Assembly: GCA_029378245.1 (NCBI GenBank)
Contig: JARKIF010000046.1
Span: 1 to 64,000, forward strand
Reading direction: 5' to 3'
DNA length: 64,000 nucleotides
DNA from: Roridomyces roridus
Taxonomy: Eukaryota; Basidiomycota; Agaricomycetes; Agaricales; Mycenaceae
This document shows, in pieces, positions 29,053-40,651 of the stretch; the first letter of the stretch is position 1; the number at the start of each line of letters is the position of its first letter. The translations under genes and the position numbers were made by a program. The notes beneath the pieces are model-generated. The model ran no database searches. It was not told where the DNA came from and saw nothing but the letters and a program-made list of their open reading frames with translations.

Positions 29053-32000
29053 CACCTGTAAAGACCACATAAGTAGGCTAGTTAGCCCTGTACCTAGGGG
29101 GGGTAGTACAGGGCTAATTAGCCCTGGCTCGTGCTTCTACACCAGGCTTCTACACATGCTTCTACAACTCTAGAAATGCCTGCAAGTCTTATGCTCCTAC
29201 TGCCTTGGAGAAAATAAGACAAGTCCCTGTCGGCAAACTCGGCATCTAGCTGGGTATCATCAATTTTTGATGGAGGGGTAAATTAGTGATATCTCTGCCA
29301 AATTTGAAGCACAATAGTGGCATAAATCATGATTGGGCTTCAGCCACTTATCAGATCTCATCAAAATGATTGATGGCATCAAAACACAGAAGCTGTAGAG
29401 GATGGCATAGGTGGCCACATATCAGCACATTTATGGCTGTTGATCACATTACATCAATGATTGATCCCATCAGCCAAAATGCAAAGTTGTAGTACAGCTC
29501 AAGAGCTACAAGAGTTGTCAGTAAACTTGTACCTAGAAGCGTCCCCATCACCCATAGAATGGACAACATTTAATAATCAGTGGCATCTGGAGTCTGGACT
29601 GGATTCACAGATATGCCAAGGCCAGTGGGACGCAGCTACCCACCCAGGCGTTGTCTCCATGGTCATTTAGCCCAATGGTATCTTGCTCTTATGTTATCAA
29701 CTATATTTTTGGAGTGGTCAGCAGTTCAAGTCCCATCCCTGCTTTTTTTTTTCACTTCACAACTTGTTACACACCTCAACCCATTTCATCTATCACCCTG
29801 GCCCCATTTGAGTGCAAAAATAAGTCTAATTGTTCATCTGGATCCACCTATGCAGCTGATCAGACCCTTTTGATGCCGAGTCCTATTTGGGACCACTACT
29901 CCAAGTGGCCCAAAAAGGAAGTTTTGCCCAATGCACCTACTCCATGCAACCCTGTACAGCAGCCAATGTCAGGAGAGGTTCTATGGGTGTATTAATGTCA
30001 TTTACAAGCCCCAAATGCCCATAGGTCAGCAATGCCAGGCTGATACATCAGTGTTTGTTGGGCAGGGGAAGTCCCCGGTATTTCATGGCTATTTGCGATC
30101 CATTCTGGCTGGGAATCATGTGGGCCTGCTCATGCTTTGTCCTTGGTCTCCTTGAAAGCTTGTTACTGGGGTCTATGCCACAATATGGTTGAGAGACACC
30201 AGGGTTGATTGGAGATCAATTGCTGGTTTGAGGCCCTTTCTCCTTGAGAGGATAATCTGTAAAGGACTTCTAAATTTTGTTTCAGACTTTATAAGCCCGA
30301 AATGGTGCAAATCTGGAGTAGCCTGGGGTCAAAACTACTGATTAGAGTGAGTTTTCCTCTGACAGTGATACAGTCCCATTCCTCAGACTCAGGATGTCCC
30401 TTGGTTGCCAGCTTGTCTTATATTGCTCAGGTATCCCAGACAGCCATTCCTACCATACAAGATCACACTTTGAGTCCTGTACATTCCTTGAATAAAGGAG
30501 ATCAACCTGAGAGTGATCAATGAATTACAGGTCAAGGGGTTGGTCAAATGGGCTGATGGTGGGCTCTAATGAACTCTCCCATCTCAGAGGATTCAGAATA
30601 TATATAGTTTCACATGGGTTGCCTCATTGGTTGTTGAGTTATGAACATTTGTATGATGAACACTCCACTTTGAGTGGTGTGCATATATGCTACTCAACTT
30701 GCTCTCGGGCTCAACCAGTGCACCTGCAAATCTCAACCAGCCTGGGACAATGAATACATATTCTGGACCAGTTTTTCAAGGGGAATCCATTTTTCATATC
30801 CCCAGAAGCTGAAACTCCACCTGGGAGCCAGTATCAAGGGAATGATCCAAATTTGATCACATACATATCTCAGCTTCCTGCTGTATTCTTAGTAGGTATC
30901 CTGGCCTCTAACTGAACTTTGAGTTCCAGGATGCTCTCTTACCCTGTTTGTATCATCACCCTGCCTAGAGATAATGTAGTATACCACAAACATGAAAATG
31001 GAGGATGTTCAGGTTAAACATGCTCTTGGTCTTGTAGGTAACATTCTTAACCTATTCAGAAGTATTGGGATGGTTCTAATATAACTTCTGGACAAAGAGA
31101 TCAAGGCCTGTCCCCTACTACTGGCCTCATACACCAGCATCAGCTTGAAGATCATGGCCTCTGAAATGGCCTCAGTATCACTCTCAGGCAAGAACTAGTG
31201 TATCAATAAGCAGTGTCTATACTCCCCCTACTCATTTGAAGTGACAAGGGGCATTTGGGAAATCAAATTCAACATGATATCATCCTCTCCAAAAAAATCA
31301 GTTTGTGTGGCTGTTATAGGTAGGGTAAGGTATCCCTCTGGCTCCAAAAGCATCCTATATCATGAGTAACATCTCAAGGCAGATGCCCAGCACTTTAGTT
31401 CATACACAATCCCACCAGTGTACAAGATACCAGTGAAAAGCCGCAAAATTTCCTTTCTGGGACTTGGGAGTAGTGGCCAAATTGGGAATGTCACTGAAAT
31501 CAGACTGTATTCTGGAGGTTTCTGGGCAAGGGTACCAACCAGAAGTGTTGTATCTCATAAAAGCACATTCACAACAAGGGTTGAAGCATCATTTGGGTGT
31601 GGATTGGGTGAGGGACAAAAGAAATTGCCTAGAGGGAGGATTGATCTTGAGACCTTGAGCAAAAGGAACAATAGAAGAAGCGACAGAGTAACAAGTAGAC
31701 TATGCAGTGAATGATGGTGGTGGGTTAGGAGCATTGATCACCGATGAGGGACCCAGCACTCACACCTTGCTTATCAGTGATTCTTCAATGTTCTCCATTC
31801 TGTGGGTGATGGGAGCACTTCTAGGTACAAGTCTACCGGCAACCCCTGTAGCTCTTGAGACTGCAACTTTGCATTTTGGGTGATGGGATCAATCATTGAT
31901 GTAATGTGATCAACAGCCATAAATGTGCTGATATGTGACCACCCATGCCATCCTCTACAGCTTCTGTGTTTTTGATGCCATCAATCATTTTTGATGAGAT

Positions 32001-32302
32001 CTGATCAGTGGCTGAAGCCCAATCATGATTTCCGCCATTATTGTGCTTCAAATTTGGCAGAGATATCACTAATTTACCCCTCCATCAAAAATTGATGATA
32101 CCCAGCTAGATGCCGAGTTTGCCGACAGGGACTTGTCTTATTTTCTCCAAGGCAGTAGGAGCATAAGACTTGCAGGCATTTCTAGAGTTGTAGAAGCATG
32201 TGTAGAAGCCTGGTGTAGAAGCACGAGCCAGGGCTAATTAGCCCTGTACTACCCCCCCTAGGTACAGGGCTAACTAGCCTACTTATGCGGTCTTTACAGG
32301 TG
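29053..32302. mobile_element. Non-autonomous DNA transposon with about 530 bp terminal inverted repeats
   Basis: Left end CACCTGTAAAGACCACATAA at 29053 and right end ...GTCTTTACAGGTG at 32302 are reverse complements, and the match continues inward to about 29583 and about 31771 with scattered mismatches. The tips contain a nested palindrome (TTAGCCCTGTAC / GTACAGGGCTAA). The 2.2 kb core is AT-richer than its surroundings and has no open frame with recognisable domains, so it must be moved by a transposase elsewhere. No clear target-site duplication was found. Confidence 0.85.
29662..29745 (+). ncRNA. tRNA-like module with T-run terminator inside the 3.25 kb element
   Basis: A-box-like TTTAGCCCAATGGTATC, B-box-like AGTTCAAGTCCC about 55 bp downstream, then a run of at least nine T (pol III terminator). 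It looks like a tRNA-derived SINE body caught in the transposon; not a functional tRNA. Confidence 0.5.
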
Positions 32303-34280
32303 AGTGGTAGAATGCCAGGAATGAAAATTGGCTAAGGCCAGAGAGTTGGAGGACATTGTCATCTGCAGGTTGGAAATGCATGTCCAGTGGTTGGGAAGCA
32401 GTCAACGTAAGTAACGGACAACTCATCGGCTGCCAGACCTCCGGTCCCGTTCCGCGTCCGACTCGCCGTCGGCAGAGATTTTTATAACACGGAGCCTGGC
32501 AGAAGTGAGCAAGAATCAAGAGTTGTAAGAGTAATTGACTAAGAGGAGCCAGAACACCCTCAGAATTACCTTATAAGGCAGTTGTAAGCGTACAAACAAG
32601 CAGGGCTCAAAGATGTCATCGAAAAAAATGGGACCCCACTTTCGCGGGAAACGGGCCGATAAGACCGAGCTTAAAATAAATTTTAAGACTCGGAACCATC
32701 TATCGGCTATCTCTGCCCTCGGATCTTTTGTTCCGCATCTCCGGTTCTCGTTTCTCGGTTCTCGTGTTGCCTGGAAACCCTACCGAACGGACTCTTCATC
32801 TTGTCCGAGCCACGTAGATGTGCCATACGAGTCCGGATTCCTGACTCGGATTCCAAAACTAGGTGACGGCCATACATGTGCAGATGTGGATCTCAAAAAC
32901 TCCGGTTGGTCCCTGATTGTCGACCGACTTCAGCTCCTCCGATAGTATTAGTGCTTGATTTCGTTGAGGACACGATGTAGTAGTGACACTGTCGAACACT
33001 GCCCTCGCATTCATTCCTGTTATGCCAGAGCGGTGCTCGAGTTGCCATTGTTCAAAAAGAAGGAAAAGAACAGACCCGAATTTTCCAGAGCGACCCTCCG
33101 GGCTCGAGTTGAACGAACATCATGAACCGGATCTATGGAGTTGGAACTTGGTTGGTTCCCTTAGCTAACTGTGGAATTGCTTTTAGGAATGGAATCTTTC
33201 GGAATTGAACTGACCGAGGTCCCTCATCATACTTTTGACCAATTGAAATGAATCCATGTTCAACGAGCTTCGATAGCACTTCCCTACTGTATGAAATTCA
33301 GCAGAATAAGAAGAAGAAAAAGCGTAGACAATACACCTTTATGCCTGTCCCCCGAGTCGAACGGCGATGACGGTCAAAGTACCAAATGCTGAACCGCATG
33401 ATGCGAGTCCCAAGCAACTCTTGCTCATAATCAGCTGCTACTGAATTTTCCTGGATGAAGAATGGAATAATAGTATTGGACCCCGATTCACTTGGATGTT
33501 GATATCGATTCAAGAGGTGTTCGCAAAACAAAGTTCGTTCAAGCGATGTTCGGAAGTTCCCCGTTACGCCCGGGCCCCGAGTTGAACGGGAGACTGGAAG
33601 GCGTGCGTCTGACGTAAATCAAGCTGAGGGAGGCGCGAGGATCCGAGCCAAGGGTACTTAGTACTTACAGATGTGCTCGAAAGGGAACAGCGGACAGATT
33701 TTCCGAGGCATCGTCAACCAGTAGATGTCCAGGGATAAGACTCTGCGATAAGTACTTGGATGTGGATCTCAGAAACTCCGGTTGGTCCCGGCGCCCTGAT
33801 TGACTATGGACTGCACGGAGCAATCGAGCACTTGTCTCAGAAGTGTCTGCTCTCGGTGGCCGGGCCGATTGGGCTGATAGGCACTGCGCTGGAGGAAGGG
33901 ACAACATAAGTGGGAGTCTGTGTTCAACCAACTATACCTCAGTAGATCCGCCTCCTCCCCTGTCCCGTAATGAACGGAATTGAAAGAAAAAAACGGGAGA
34001 CGGCCGCTTGTAATCTGCGGGAGTATATACAGAAGTAGTGGAAGTGGAAGTGAGCCAGTGGAAGTGGAAGTCCCGCCCAGTGGAAGTGATGAGATCACTG
34101 ATGCGCCCATTTCGCCGCGCCACTTCCTTTTCTGACACAATACCACGGCCCGCACATTCGTAACCCGAACAAACAGGGCGAAACACTGTTGTCTCTTGCT
34201 TCTGCCCACCACACTCCGCCCTCCTCATCGCCGCTGACCACGAAGATGGAGGAGTTGATGCACGGACGGGGCGCGTACTT

Positions 34281-34379
34281 CATCAGGAAAACTGGAGATG
34301 CTGCATAGCACTATGCAGCACTATGCAGCACTATGCAGCACTATGCAGTGCCATAGCAACTTCTCCAGTTTTCCTGATG
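34281..34379. mobile_element. Mini hairpin MITE, 18 bp TIR, 3 bp target duplication
   Basis: CATCAGGAAAACTGGAGA and its reverse complement TCTCCAGTTTTCCTGATG enclose GCACTATGCA repeated about four times. Flanked by CTT on both sides (34278-34280 and 34380-34382). Confidence 0.75.
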
Positions 34380-35080
34380 CTTGGGGCGTGCGACATTCAG
34401 TGAGTTGGATCTCTTAGGTTCTCTCTACTCGCTCATCCGGCGTACAGCGGGACCTGTCGCGTCAACCTCAGGTAAGGCGCGTTTCTGACTTGAACGCGCC
34501 AATAACGCAATTGATGTTGTACCAATCGCGAGGCCGGTATCGTCTTGACTTTCGCCATGTTCGACAATGTCTCCTTTTTTGGTGTCCAGCGGGCAATGAT
34601 TGATGATCTTATAATGTTACAGTTGGTAGAGTACTTGTGTTTTTAGGCAGGCTTGAGATTGAAATGTTGAAAAATTCGAGCAAAGTAGCAATCTGAAGTG
34701 CCCTGGACGCAGAATCCCCATTTCATCAAAATTATATTGGCAGTGATGGCGGGATACGAGGCGGAGAGGCGGGATATGCTTGACACAAGCTGGTGGAAGT
34801 GATGCAGTGGAAGGGACTTCCACTCCCACCGAGGACCCTGAGTGGAAGTGGAATCCACTTCCACTTCCACTACTAAGTTGGTCATGCCTCCACTCGGCAC
34901 TCCAAACGTTCGCGGGGGACTTCGAGGAGGAGGAATAGAGCCAAGGCTGAAGTCGTGTGGTTGGCTGCTATATATGTAGGCGCGCGGAGGGAATTTAGAC
35001 TGGACAGTCCGGGACAGTCACTGCGTTCCGAGATGCCGTCCGCATAGGTATGCCGACGTGGAAGGGTGTGTATGACCTAT

Positions 35081-35752
35081 TGTGGGACTTAGCCGACCCG
35101 TGGAAACCAAGTGTGCGGCCATCAAGCCAGCTTGGTTGACAGGGGTCGGCTAATGGCGGCTAATGTCCACAACACCGGCGGCACACGTCGGCTTAACTGT
35201 GCGGCCGGCACCTGTCGTGTGCGGGGAGCGACTTGAACAGCGCGTGATTCGATTCCGGATTGAAGAGTAGCCCAGTTGGAAATTCAACATTTTCAAATGA
35301 AAGTGCTGTGTCAACGACAGCGTCTAGGCCGGCTTGCCGGGTGATCGGATCAGACGCGAAACGGCGTGGGTGACACGGCCGGGTACGACGAGAAGGTCGA
35401 GAGGAGATGAGTCAAGCACAACGAGACGAGTTGAGTCTCGGCGAATAGGCGAGTCGGGTTGTATCCGTGAGGGAAGAGAATGTAACCCGTAAGCCAAAGT
35501 AGCGCTGGAGATTAGACGAGGTAGAATCTACTGTACATGAGATTCTACCCAAGTATAAATACTAAATCCCTCAGGAGCGTTCTCCTGTACGATCGGTCCC
35601 TGACCCTTAATTACCCCTAAGCAGCTCCTCTCTTAATAGAGTTAAGTGGAGTGCCTCCTGTAACCCTATAGGTTACCCCTTCTTGGCATGATCACTGGAT
35701 CATGCCGAGGATGTTGTGTGACTGTGTTTAAACCCCTCGTCGGGTTCTAACA
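35081..35752. mobile_element. Probable solo LTR
   Basis: Block starting TGTGGGACTTAGCCGACCCG and ending GGGTTCTAACA, i.e. TG...CA ends, with a TATAAATA promoter-like word at 35553 and pyrimidine-rich 3' part. No internal retroelement genes and no target-site duplication were seen, so this could also be another repeat type. Confidence 0.35.
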
Positions 35753-37204
35753 CGGCGTGTCGGGTTCTGTCCTAGCAACCCTTCCCGCGCTGGACAAGTA
35801 CTGTTGTCCTATCGTTCGAGTGATAGCTCTTGAGCTGTCCTCCTTACTCGGGCGGGCGACATCCCTCTCGAGGGACTCGTCGTGCGTAGACCGAATGTAT
35901 GTTTTGTTGATGACAACTGATCTTGTGATCCGTAACTGATGGCGGTGATGGCGGTGATGGCGCATCAACGGATCAGTCGGCAAGCGCTGGTTTCATGACA
36001 TGCTGCCAGCTTTCAAGCAGTCTGAGCTGGTTAGTCCATTTACGGGATATACAGGCATACCCCCTCGACAAGTTCCGTGTTTGAATTTGCAAAGAAAACG
36101 AATTTCACTTTTGCAACATCCCTATACACACCCAACTCGTTGCCATGTGCATTCCAGCTGAGCAATTTATGTGGATCCAGAAAAATGGCAAACCTGGATA
36201 CCGGATGGCACGCACCTGGAATTCGGCTGTCTGTCCGGCTGAATACGGCAGCTGGGTTCCAGGTATCAGAGAGCTGGACTTCAGGTCACCGAGTTTTGTA
36301 GTAGACAGCCGGATGTTCTTGTGGTACAACAGTCTTATTTTGGGTCGTATGAAGTGGGAATTGGAGGGGTTTTCCATTATTGAAATCGTACAATATATTC
36401 AAGTGACTAACTGTAAGCTGAGATGGAGCCGACTCGAGTCCGTCGATGAGGCTGGTGCTTACTAGCGGGACCTTTGGACAGCTCGGGAAAAGCTCCAGCT
36501 GAGTGTCCACATTGGGTCGTGCTCTTGCTCGTTGGTCGTCTGGTCCGGCACGCTGGACGCCGTTCGGCGTCAAGTCCCGACTCGACGCTCGAGGACTCGA
36601 GGCCTGACTCGGAACTCCGGCAGCGGACGCTCCTCGGAGGCAGTGGTGCGTCGGCTGGCAGACTCGCACTGAGTGGAAGGTGACCGGCGCGGTGGCTGGT
36701 GAGCTCCGGAACAAGGGAGGACGAGGGATGAGACGAAGAGCTTCAAGAATCTGACAAGTCCATTCATGACGTGCGTGTGCCTGACACGTGATGTTTGTTG
36801 ATGACTAGATTTGGAAAGCCGACAACGGTCGTCAACAACCCTTCTCTTCTTCCTCCACCATCTCCCACTCGCCATCCCTTCTCCATCTCACCTTCGTCGA
36901 TCCCGCTCACCTCTCCTCCAATCCTGCCGAGCACAGCGCTCTGGGCTCCCATGGCAAGTTCTCGAGTCACTTACTCTCCTTGATACTAACGCGTGTCTCT
37001 CAGGCTACGCCAACCCTCGATCTCCGTGCGTAGAGGTGTGCATAGTGTACTCAGTATGGATGTCTAACGGAACTGTTCACAAAGCTTTTGCTCCATGTGC
37101 ACCGCAACGGCGCGGGCAAAGCCCTCAGAGATGGTGCGTCCCTCGACTCTTCCCTCCCTTGCCTCTTCCGTCTGACTGGCCGCGACAGCCCTCGTCGACT
37201 CGGC

Positions 37205-37731
37205 CTTTGACTGCACTGGCCCTTCTTCGCATTCCCTCCGACTTCCTGATACATGATACATCAGTCGCTACCGCCGGCGTCAATGTCATCACCTATCGTG
37301 CGTTATCATGCATCTCGGGGGCACGACACTGACTTGTCCCAGACTTGTCCCAGAGGCCCATTGATGACATTCCCACACAGCACCCTCGACATCACGTCGT
37401 CCCTGTGTGTCCGGGTTGCCACGATTGTGCGCTATTCGTTCTTTGTACAGCGCTCACCGCTAACCATCTTTCCAGCGCAAATTGCACGCGCCGCCGGCCG
37501 ACGACGAAACAGGAAGCACTTCTGAGACTCGAGAGGATCCGGACCGTAGCGTGCGAGGGTATCGAAGGCGGCTGCATGGTGTGTTGTAGGATTTTATTCC
37601 CGCTGACGGAAACTAACCAGAATCATCCAGGGGCTTCACTTCTATCCTCGAACACGGATGCCCAATCATCCTGCATCACACGCACGTTGAGGAAACACAA
37701 TCGACGTCGACGCTCAACGGTGGGCAATTGA
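37205..37731 (+). CDS. Possible spliced gene, Cys-rich motif, weak
   Basis: A GTGCGT...CCCAG intron near 37299-37343 would join VATAGVNVITY to HLSQRPIDDIPTQHPRHHVV in frame, followed by CPGCHDC and an Arg-rich C-terminus, TGA at 37729. Upstream exons cannot be placed. No family recognised; it may be a decayed gene piece in repeat-rich DNA. Confidence 0.25.
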
Positions 37732-38412
37732 ATTTCGGATGCGGGCGGTGAAGAGGAGGGTGCCGGTGTGGGGGTGTAAATTATTGCATATGTAGCTTGT
37801 CCTTTTTTATCCATTCCTTTTTTATCCATTCCAATGCATTCAATTTCCTACTACTACTACCTGAGCACGAGGCATCTGAAGGATGAATGGAGCCGGGCAG
37901 CCAGCAATGAATACTATGTACAGAAGCTGTCAAATCGGTCGGATGCCAGCCAATTCTTCCAGCTGTATCTACGTCAAGCTGGATCTGTGTGGCACCCATT
38001 CGAGGGAAAGTATGGAATCCATCGGTATGACATGTGAATTCCAGCCGACAGATTTATGTGAACCACAGATGCTCGCCAGCTGGATTCCACCTGGAAACGC
38101 TTTGGGTGTGTAGCACGACTCCGAGCTCGAACGGCAGCCCCGGACGAGGTACAGACGAAATCCAGATGCAGGCATCTACAAATGTGGAACCGGGTGCTAA
38201 AATCTATGTCCAGCGGCAGATTCATGAGGAGTGTGCGGCTTCTTGTAAGACTGGCATGAGCGGGACGCACGGGGGCTCTCGCTTGAGCCGGCCAAAAACA
38301 AGCTCCACGTCTCCGAGCATGACACGTCTCCGAGTCGAAGCGAAGAAGAGGTTCCTTCGTTGACCGGAAGCGAAGTGGAAAAAATGTACCGATTAGCTGA
38401 GTCGTACCACCA

Positions 38413-38418
38413 TATAAA
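38413..38418 (+). promoter_or_regulatory. TATA box of the first FAD oxidoreductase
   Basis: TATAAA 34 bp before the chosen ATG (38447). The same arrangement exists in the paralogue (50658, 39 bp before the ATG), which supports these inner ATGs over the longer reading frames upstream. Confidence 0.5.
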
Positions 38419-38446
38419 CCGGACAATGACGTACAATCAGCCAAAA

Positions 38447-39871
38447 ATGCCCTCCCTTCTCCCATTGTTCATTTTCTTGCTACCCTACCTCGTGCATGCA
38501 CTTCCCGAGCACTACACCACCACCTCCCGCGACGTTGTTGTCATAGGAGGTGGTGCGTCGGGCACCTACGCGGCCGTAAACCTCAAAGCCCGCGGCAACA
38601 CTGTCGCCATCGTCGAGCAGCAGGGCCGATTGGGTGGGCACGTCGAGACCTACCGCGATCCCGCCACTGGAGAAACAATCAACGTCGGCGTGATGGCATA
38701 TTACAACAACACGGTCAACAACGCGTATTTCTCGCTGTTGGGCGTCCCAATGGCACTCAGCGCACCGTTCAATATACCATCAACTTATCGGGATTTCAAC
38801 ACCGGTAAACCAGTACCGGGGTACGAGCCTGCAGCGTTCCCCCCTGCGGCAGAGGTCTATATGGCCTACATCTCCAAGACATACCCATACCTCAGCGTCT
38901 CACACGAGAATCTCACTTACCCAATCCCGGACGAGCTGCTGGAGCCCTTCACTGTGTTCGTCGCACGTCACAACTTCACCGACATGCTATGCATATTCGA
39001 TCAAACCGTTCAGAACATAGGAAATCCATGGCAGCTCCCTACCTACCACGCAATCCACGCGTTGGACTCGAAATTCCTCACGGCGTACTTCAATGGACTG
39101 ATCAACGCGCTGTCGGGGGACAATCAGGATATATACAACGCGGCCGCGCGCTTCCTGCGTCAGGAGAACGTGTTTCTCGACGCCAAGGTGACCGCAATGG
39201 ATCGATCAGGGAGGTGTTTCGGCGCCGCCGCACCCTCGCCTGTATGTGTCCTCGTGCTGTCCACCCCGACTGGCGCTAGTACGCTGATCAAAGCGCGTAA
39301 ACTCCTCGTCGCGACACCCCCAACGCTCCACTCGCTTGCCCCCGCGGCCCTAGACCTCGACGCCCACGAACGCTCACTCTTCTCCCACTTTCACGGGTTC
39401 CCGTACTGGGCCTTCGTGCTCGATACGCCGCATCTGAATGCGAGCGTACCGAGATACATCAACACCGGCGCACACACGCCCTATAACCTACCGTCCCTGC
39501 CTGGAGTCTTCAGCATCGAGTCACACACAATGGGAAACAAAACCAAATACGTGGGATGGTTCGGAGCCGTGGAGGCCTCCGGGTGGACGCGTGACCGCGT
39601 GCAGGACACCGTTGCAAGCCAGGTCGCTCGCATCGGCGGTGGCAACACTAGAGATGTGATATTCGAGCTGATAAAGGAACATACACCATTCCGTCTGCAT
39701 GTCTCGCCCAAGGCCGTCGCGAATGGATTTTACAGGGATTTGTATGCGCTTCAGGGGAGGCAGAATACGTTTTGGACGGGAGCGGCGTGGGCGGAGCAGG
39801 ATAGTTCATTGATTTGGATGTGGAGCGAGGAGTCACTGTTGCCGAAGATGGAGGCAGCGTTGGCCAGCTAG
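38447..39871 (+). CDS. Secreted FAD-dependent oxidoreductase (amine-oxidase/dehydrogenase type), copy 1
   Basis: Single exon, 474 residues, TAG at 39871. N-terminal signal peptide (MPSLLPLFIFLLPYLVHA), then the FAD-binding Rossmann motif VVVIGGGASGTYAAVNLKAR followed by IVEQQGRLGGHVETY, which binds the ADP part of FAD. The C-terminal FAD half is seen in FWTGAAWAEQDSSLIW. Several N-x-S/T sites suggest glycosylation in the secretory path. The layout resembles amine oxidases and dehydrogenases of the beta-cyclopiazonate-dehydrogenase type; the substrate is unknown. The ATG was chosen because the signal peptide and the TATA box precede it; an in-frame ATG at 38360 would add an unlikely extension. 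Intronless in an intron-rich neighbourhood. Paralogue at 50697. Confidence 0.85.
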   Translation: MPSLLPLFIFLLPYLVHALPEHYTTTSRDVVVIGGGASGTYAAVNLKARGNTVAIVEQQGRLGGHVETYRDPATGETINVGVMAYYNNTVNNAYFSLLGVPMALSAPFNIPSTYRDFNTGKPVPGYEPAAFPPAAEVYMAYISKTYPYLSVSHENLTYPIPDELLEPFTVFVARHNFTDMLCIFDQTVQNIGNPWQLPTYHAIHALDSKFLTAYFNGLINALSGDNQDIYNAAARFLRQENVFLDAKVTAMDRSGRCFGAAAPSPVCVLVLSTPTGASTLIKARKLLVATPPTLHSLAPAALDLDAHERSLFSHFHGFPYWAFVLDTPHLNASVPRYINTGAHTPYNLPSLPGVFSIESHTMGNKTKYVGWFGAVEASGWTRDRVQDTVASQVARIGGGNTRDVIFELIKEHTPFRLHVSPKAVANGFYRDLYALQGRQNTFWTGAAWAEQDSSLIWMWSEESLLPKMEAALAS

Positions 39872-39989
39872 AGATTATTCGGGTAGAGTATCTTCACGCG
39901 AATATTGAGGGCGACCGTCTTGGGGCGGATAATAGCTTGAATGTTGTACAGAGTCGACGATGATCTAGCTGCTTGGCAAAAATTAGAGA

Positions 39990-40164
39990 GCTTGCGCAGA
40001 AGCCATATGAGCCACGTGATGGCTTTTTGGCCGTGCGCGTCATATGGTTCCACTCTGCCAAAATTGGCTCGTTGGAGCCATTGGATGGCTTTTGTACCTA
40101 AATTAGCCATATGACGCGCACGTCAAAAAAGCCATCCAATGGCTCGTATGGCTTCTGCGCAAGC
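39990..40164. mobile_element. MITE-like inverted repeat, about 58 bp arms
   Basis: GCTTGCGCAGAAGCCATATG at 39990 pairs with the reverse complement ending at 40164, and the arms continue through GATGGCTTTTTG and GTGCGCGTCATATGG. The core is short. A 2 bp AG repeat at the borders is too short to prove a target duplication. Confidence 0.75.
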
Positions 40165-40312
40165 AGGGTATTGATGCAAGTTGAGGTGTGGTACTTGAGG
40201 TTGCGTGCCGATTTACAGAAGTCGCTGGAGGTCGAATATCGCAACACGTAGAAAGAAATAAGCTATATTACAAAGAGACCCACCTGCAAAAAATCAATAG
40301 GACTAGCGATAT

Positions 40313-40651
40313 TCAGCAGCTCGCTGCCGACTTTGTCCATCGTTTTTGACGTCTTGCTGTCTCCGAGTCCATGAGGGCGTCCGCCGATTCGTGAAGGGTC
40401 CATTCTGAAAAACGGTTGAGAAGGTGAAGAAGACGGTATCTGGGTGCGAAGGTAGGGCGCAGGAGGTATAGAGGGTCGAGAGCGTAGGAGGAAGGCGGGC
40501 CTTGGGCGGCACTGAGTGACTGACAATGGAAACGGCCGCTAGTCACAGTGGGCGGCAAGCACCGCCGTCGGTGGACGAGGCGCGAGAGCGGAGAGGTGCG
40601 CCGGATGGTGCGACTCGCCTGGGACGCACGACGGAGGAGAGCTGTAGACAT
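40313..40651 (-). CDS. Possible short gene with Arg-rich N-terminus
   Basis: ATG 40651 opens MSTALLRRASQASRTIRRTS, which looks like a mitochondrial presequence. The frame runs 112 codons, but two other frames through the same DNA are also open and the intron structure is unclear. No domain recognised. It may have lost its 3' part to the neighbouring MITE. Confidence 0.2.
   Translation of the reverse strand: MSTALLRRASQASRTIRRTSPLSRLVHRRRCLPPTVTSGRFHCQSLSAAQGPPSSYALDPLYLLRPTFAPRYRLLHLLNRFSEWTLHESADALMDSETARRQKRWTKSAASC

Larger units (their letters stand above)
32303..38446. other. Gene-poor, repeat-rich stretch
   Basis: No confident gene. Contains several CCCGAGTCGAACGG-like words (33350, 33573), a hairpin MITE at 34281, AGTGGA-rich arms at 34034 and 34856 that are reverse complements (possible 840 bp element), a probable solo LTR at 35081, related non-coding blocks around 36140-36290 and 37980-38120, and a possible weak gene at 37205-37731. 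Confidence 0.5.

Noticed and set aside
31009..31191. Small gene inside the 3.25 kb element
   Set aside because: 60-codon frame without domain or promoter; expected by chance in AT-rich DNA.
38360..38446. 29-codon N-terminal extension of the FAD oxidoreductase
   Set aside because: It would bury the signal peptide and includes the TATA box; the inner ATG at 38447 fits better.
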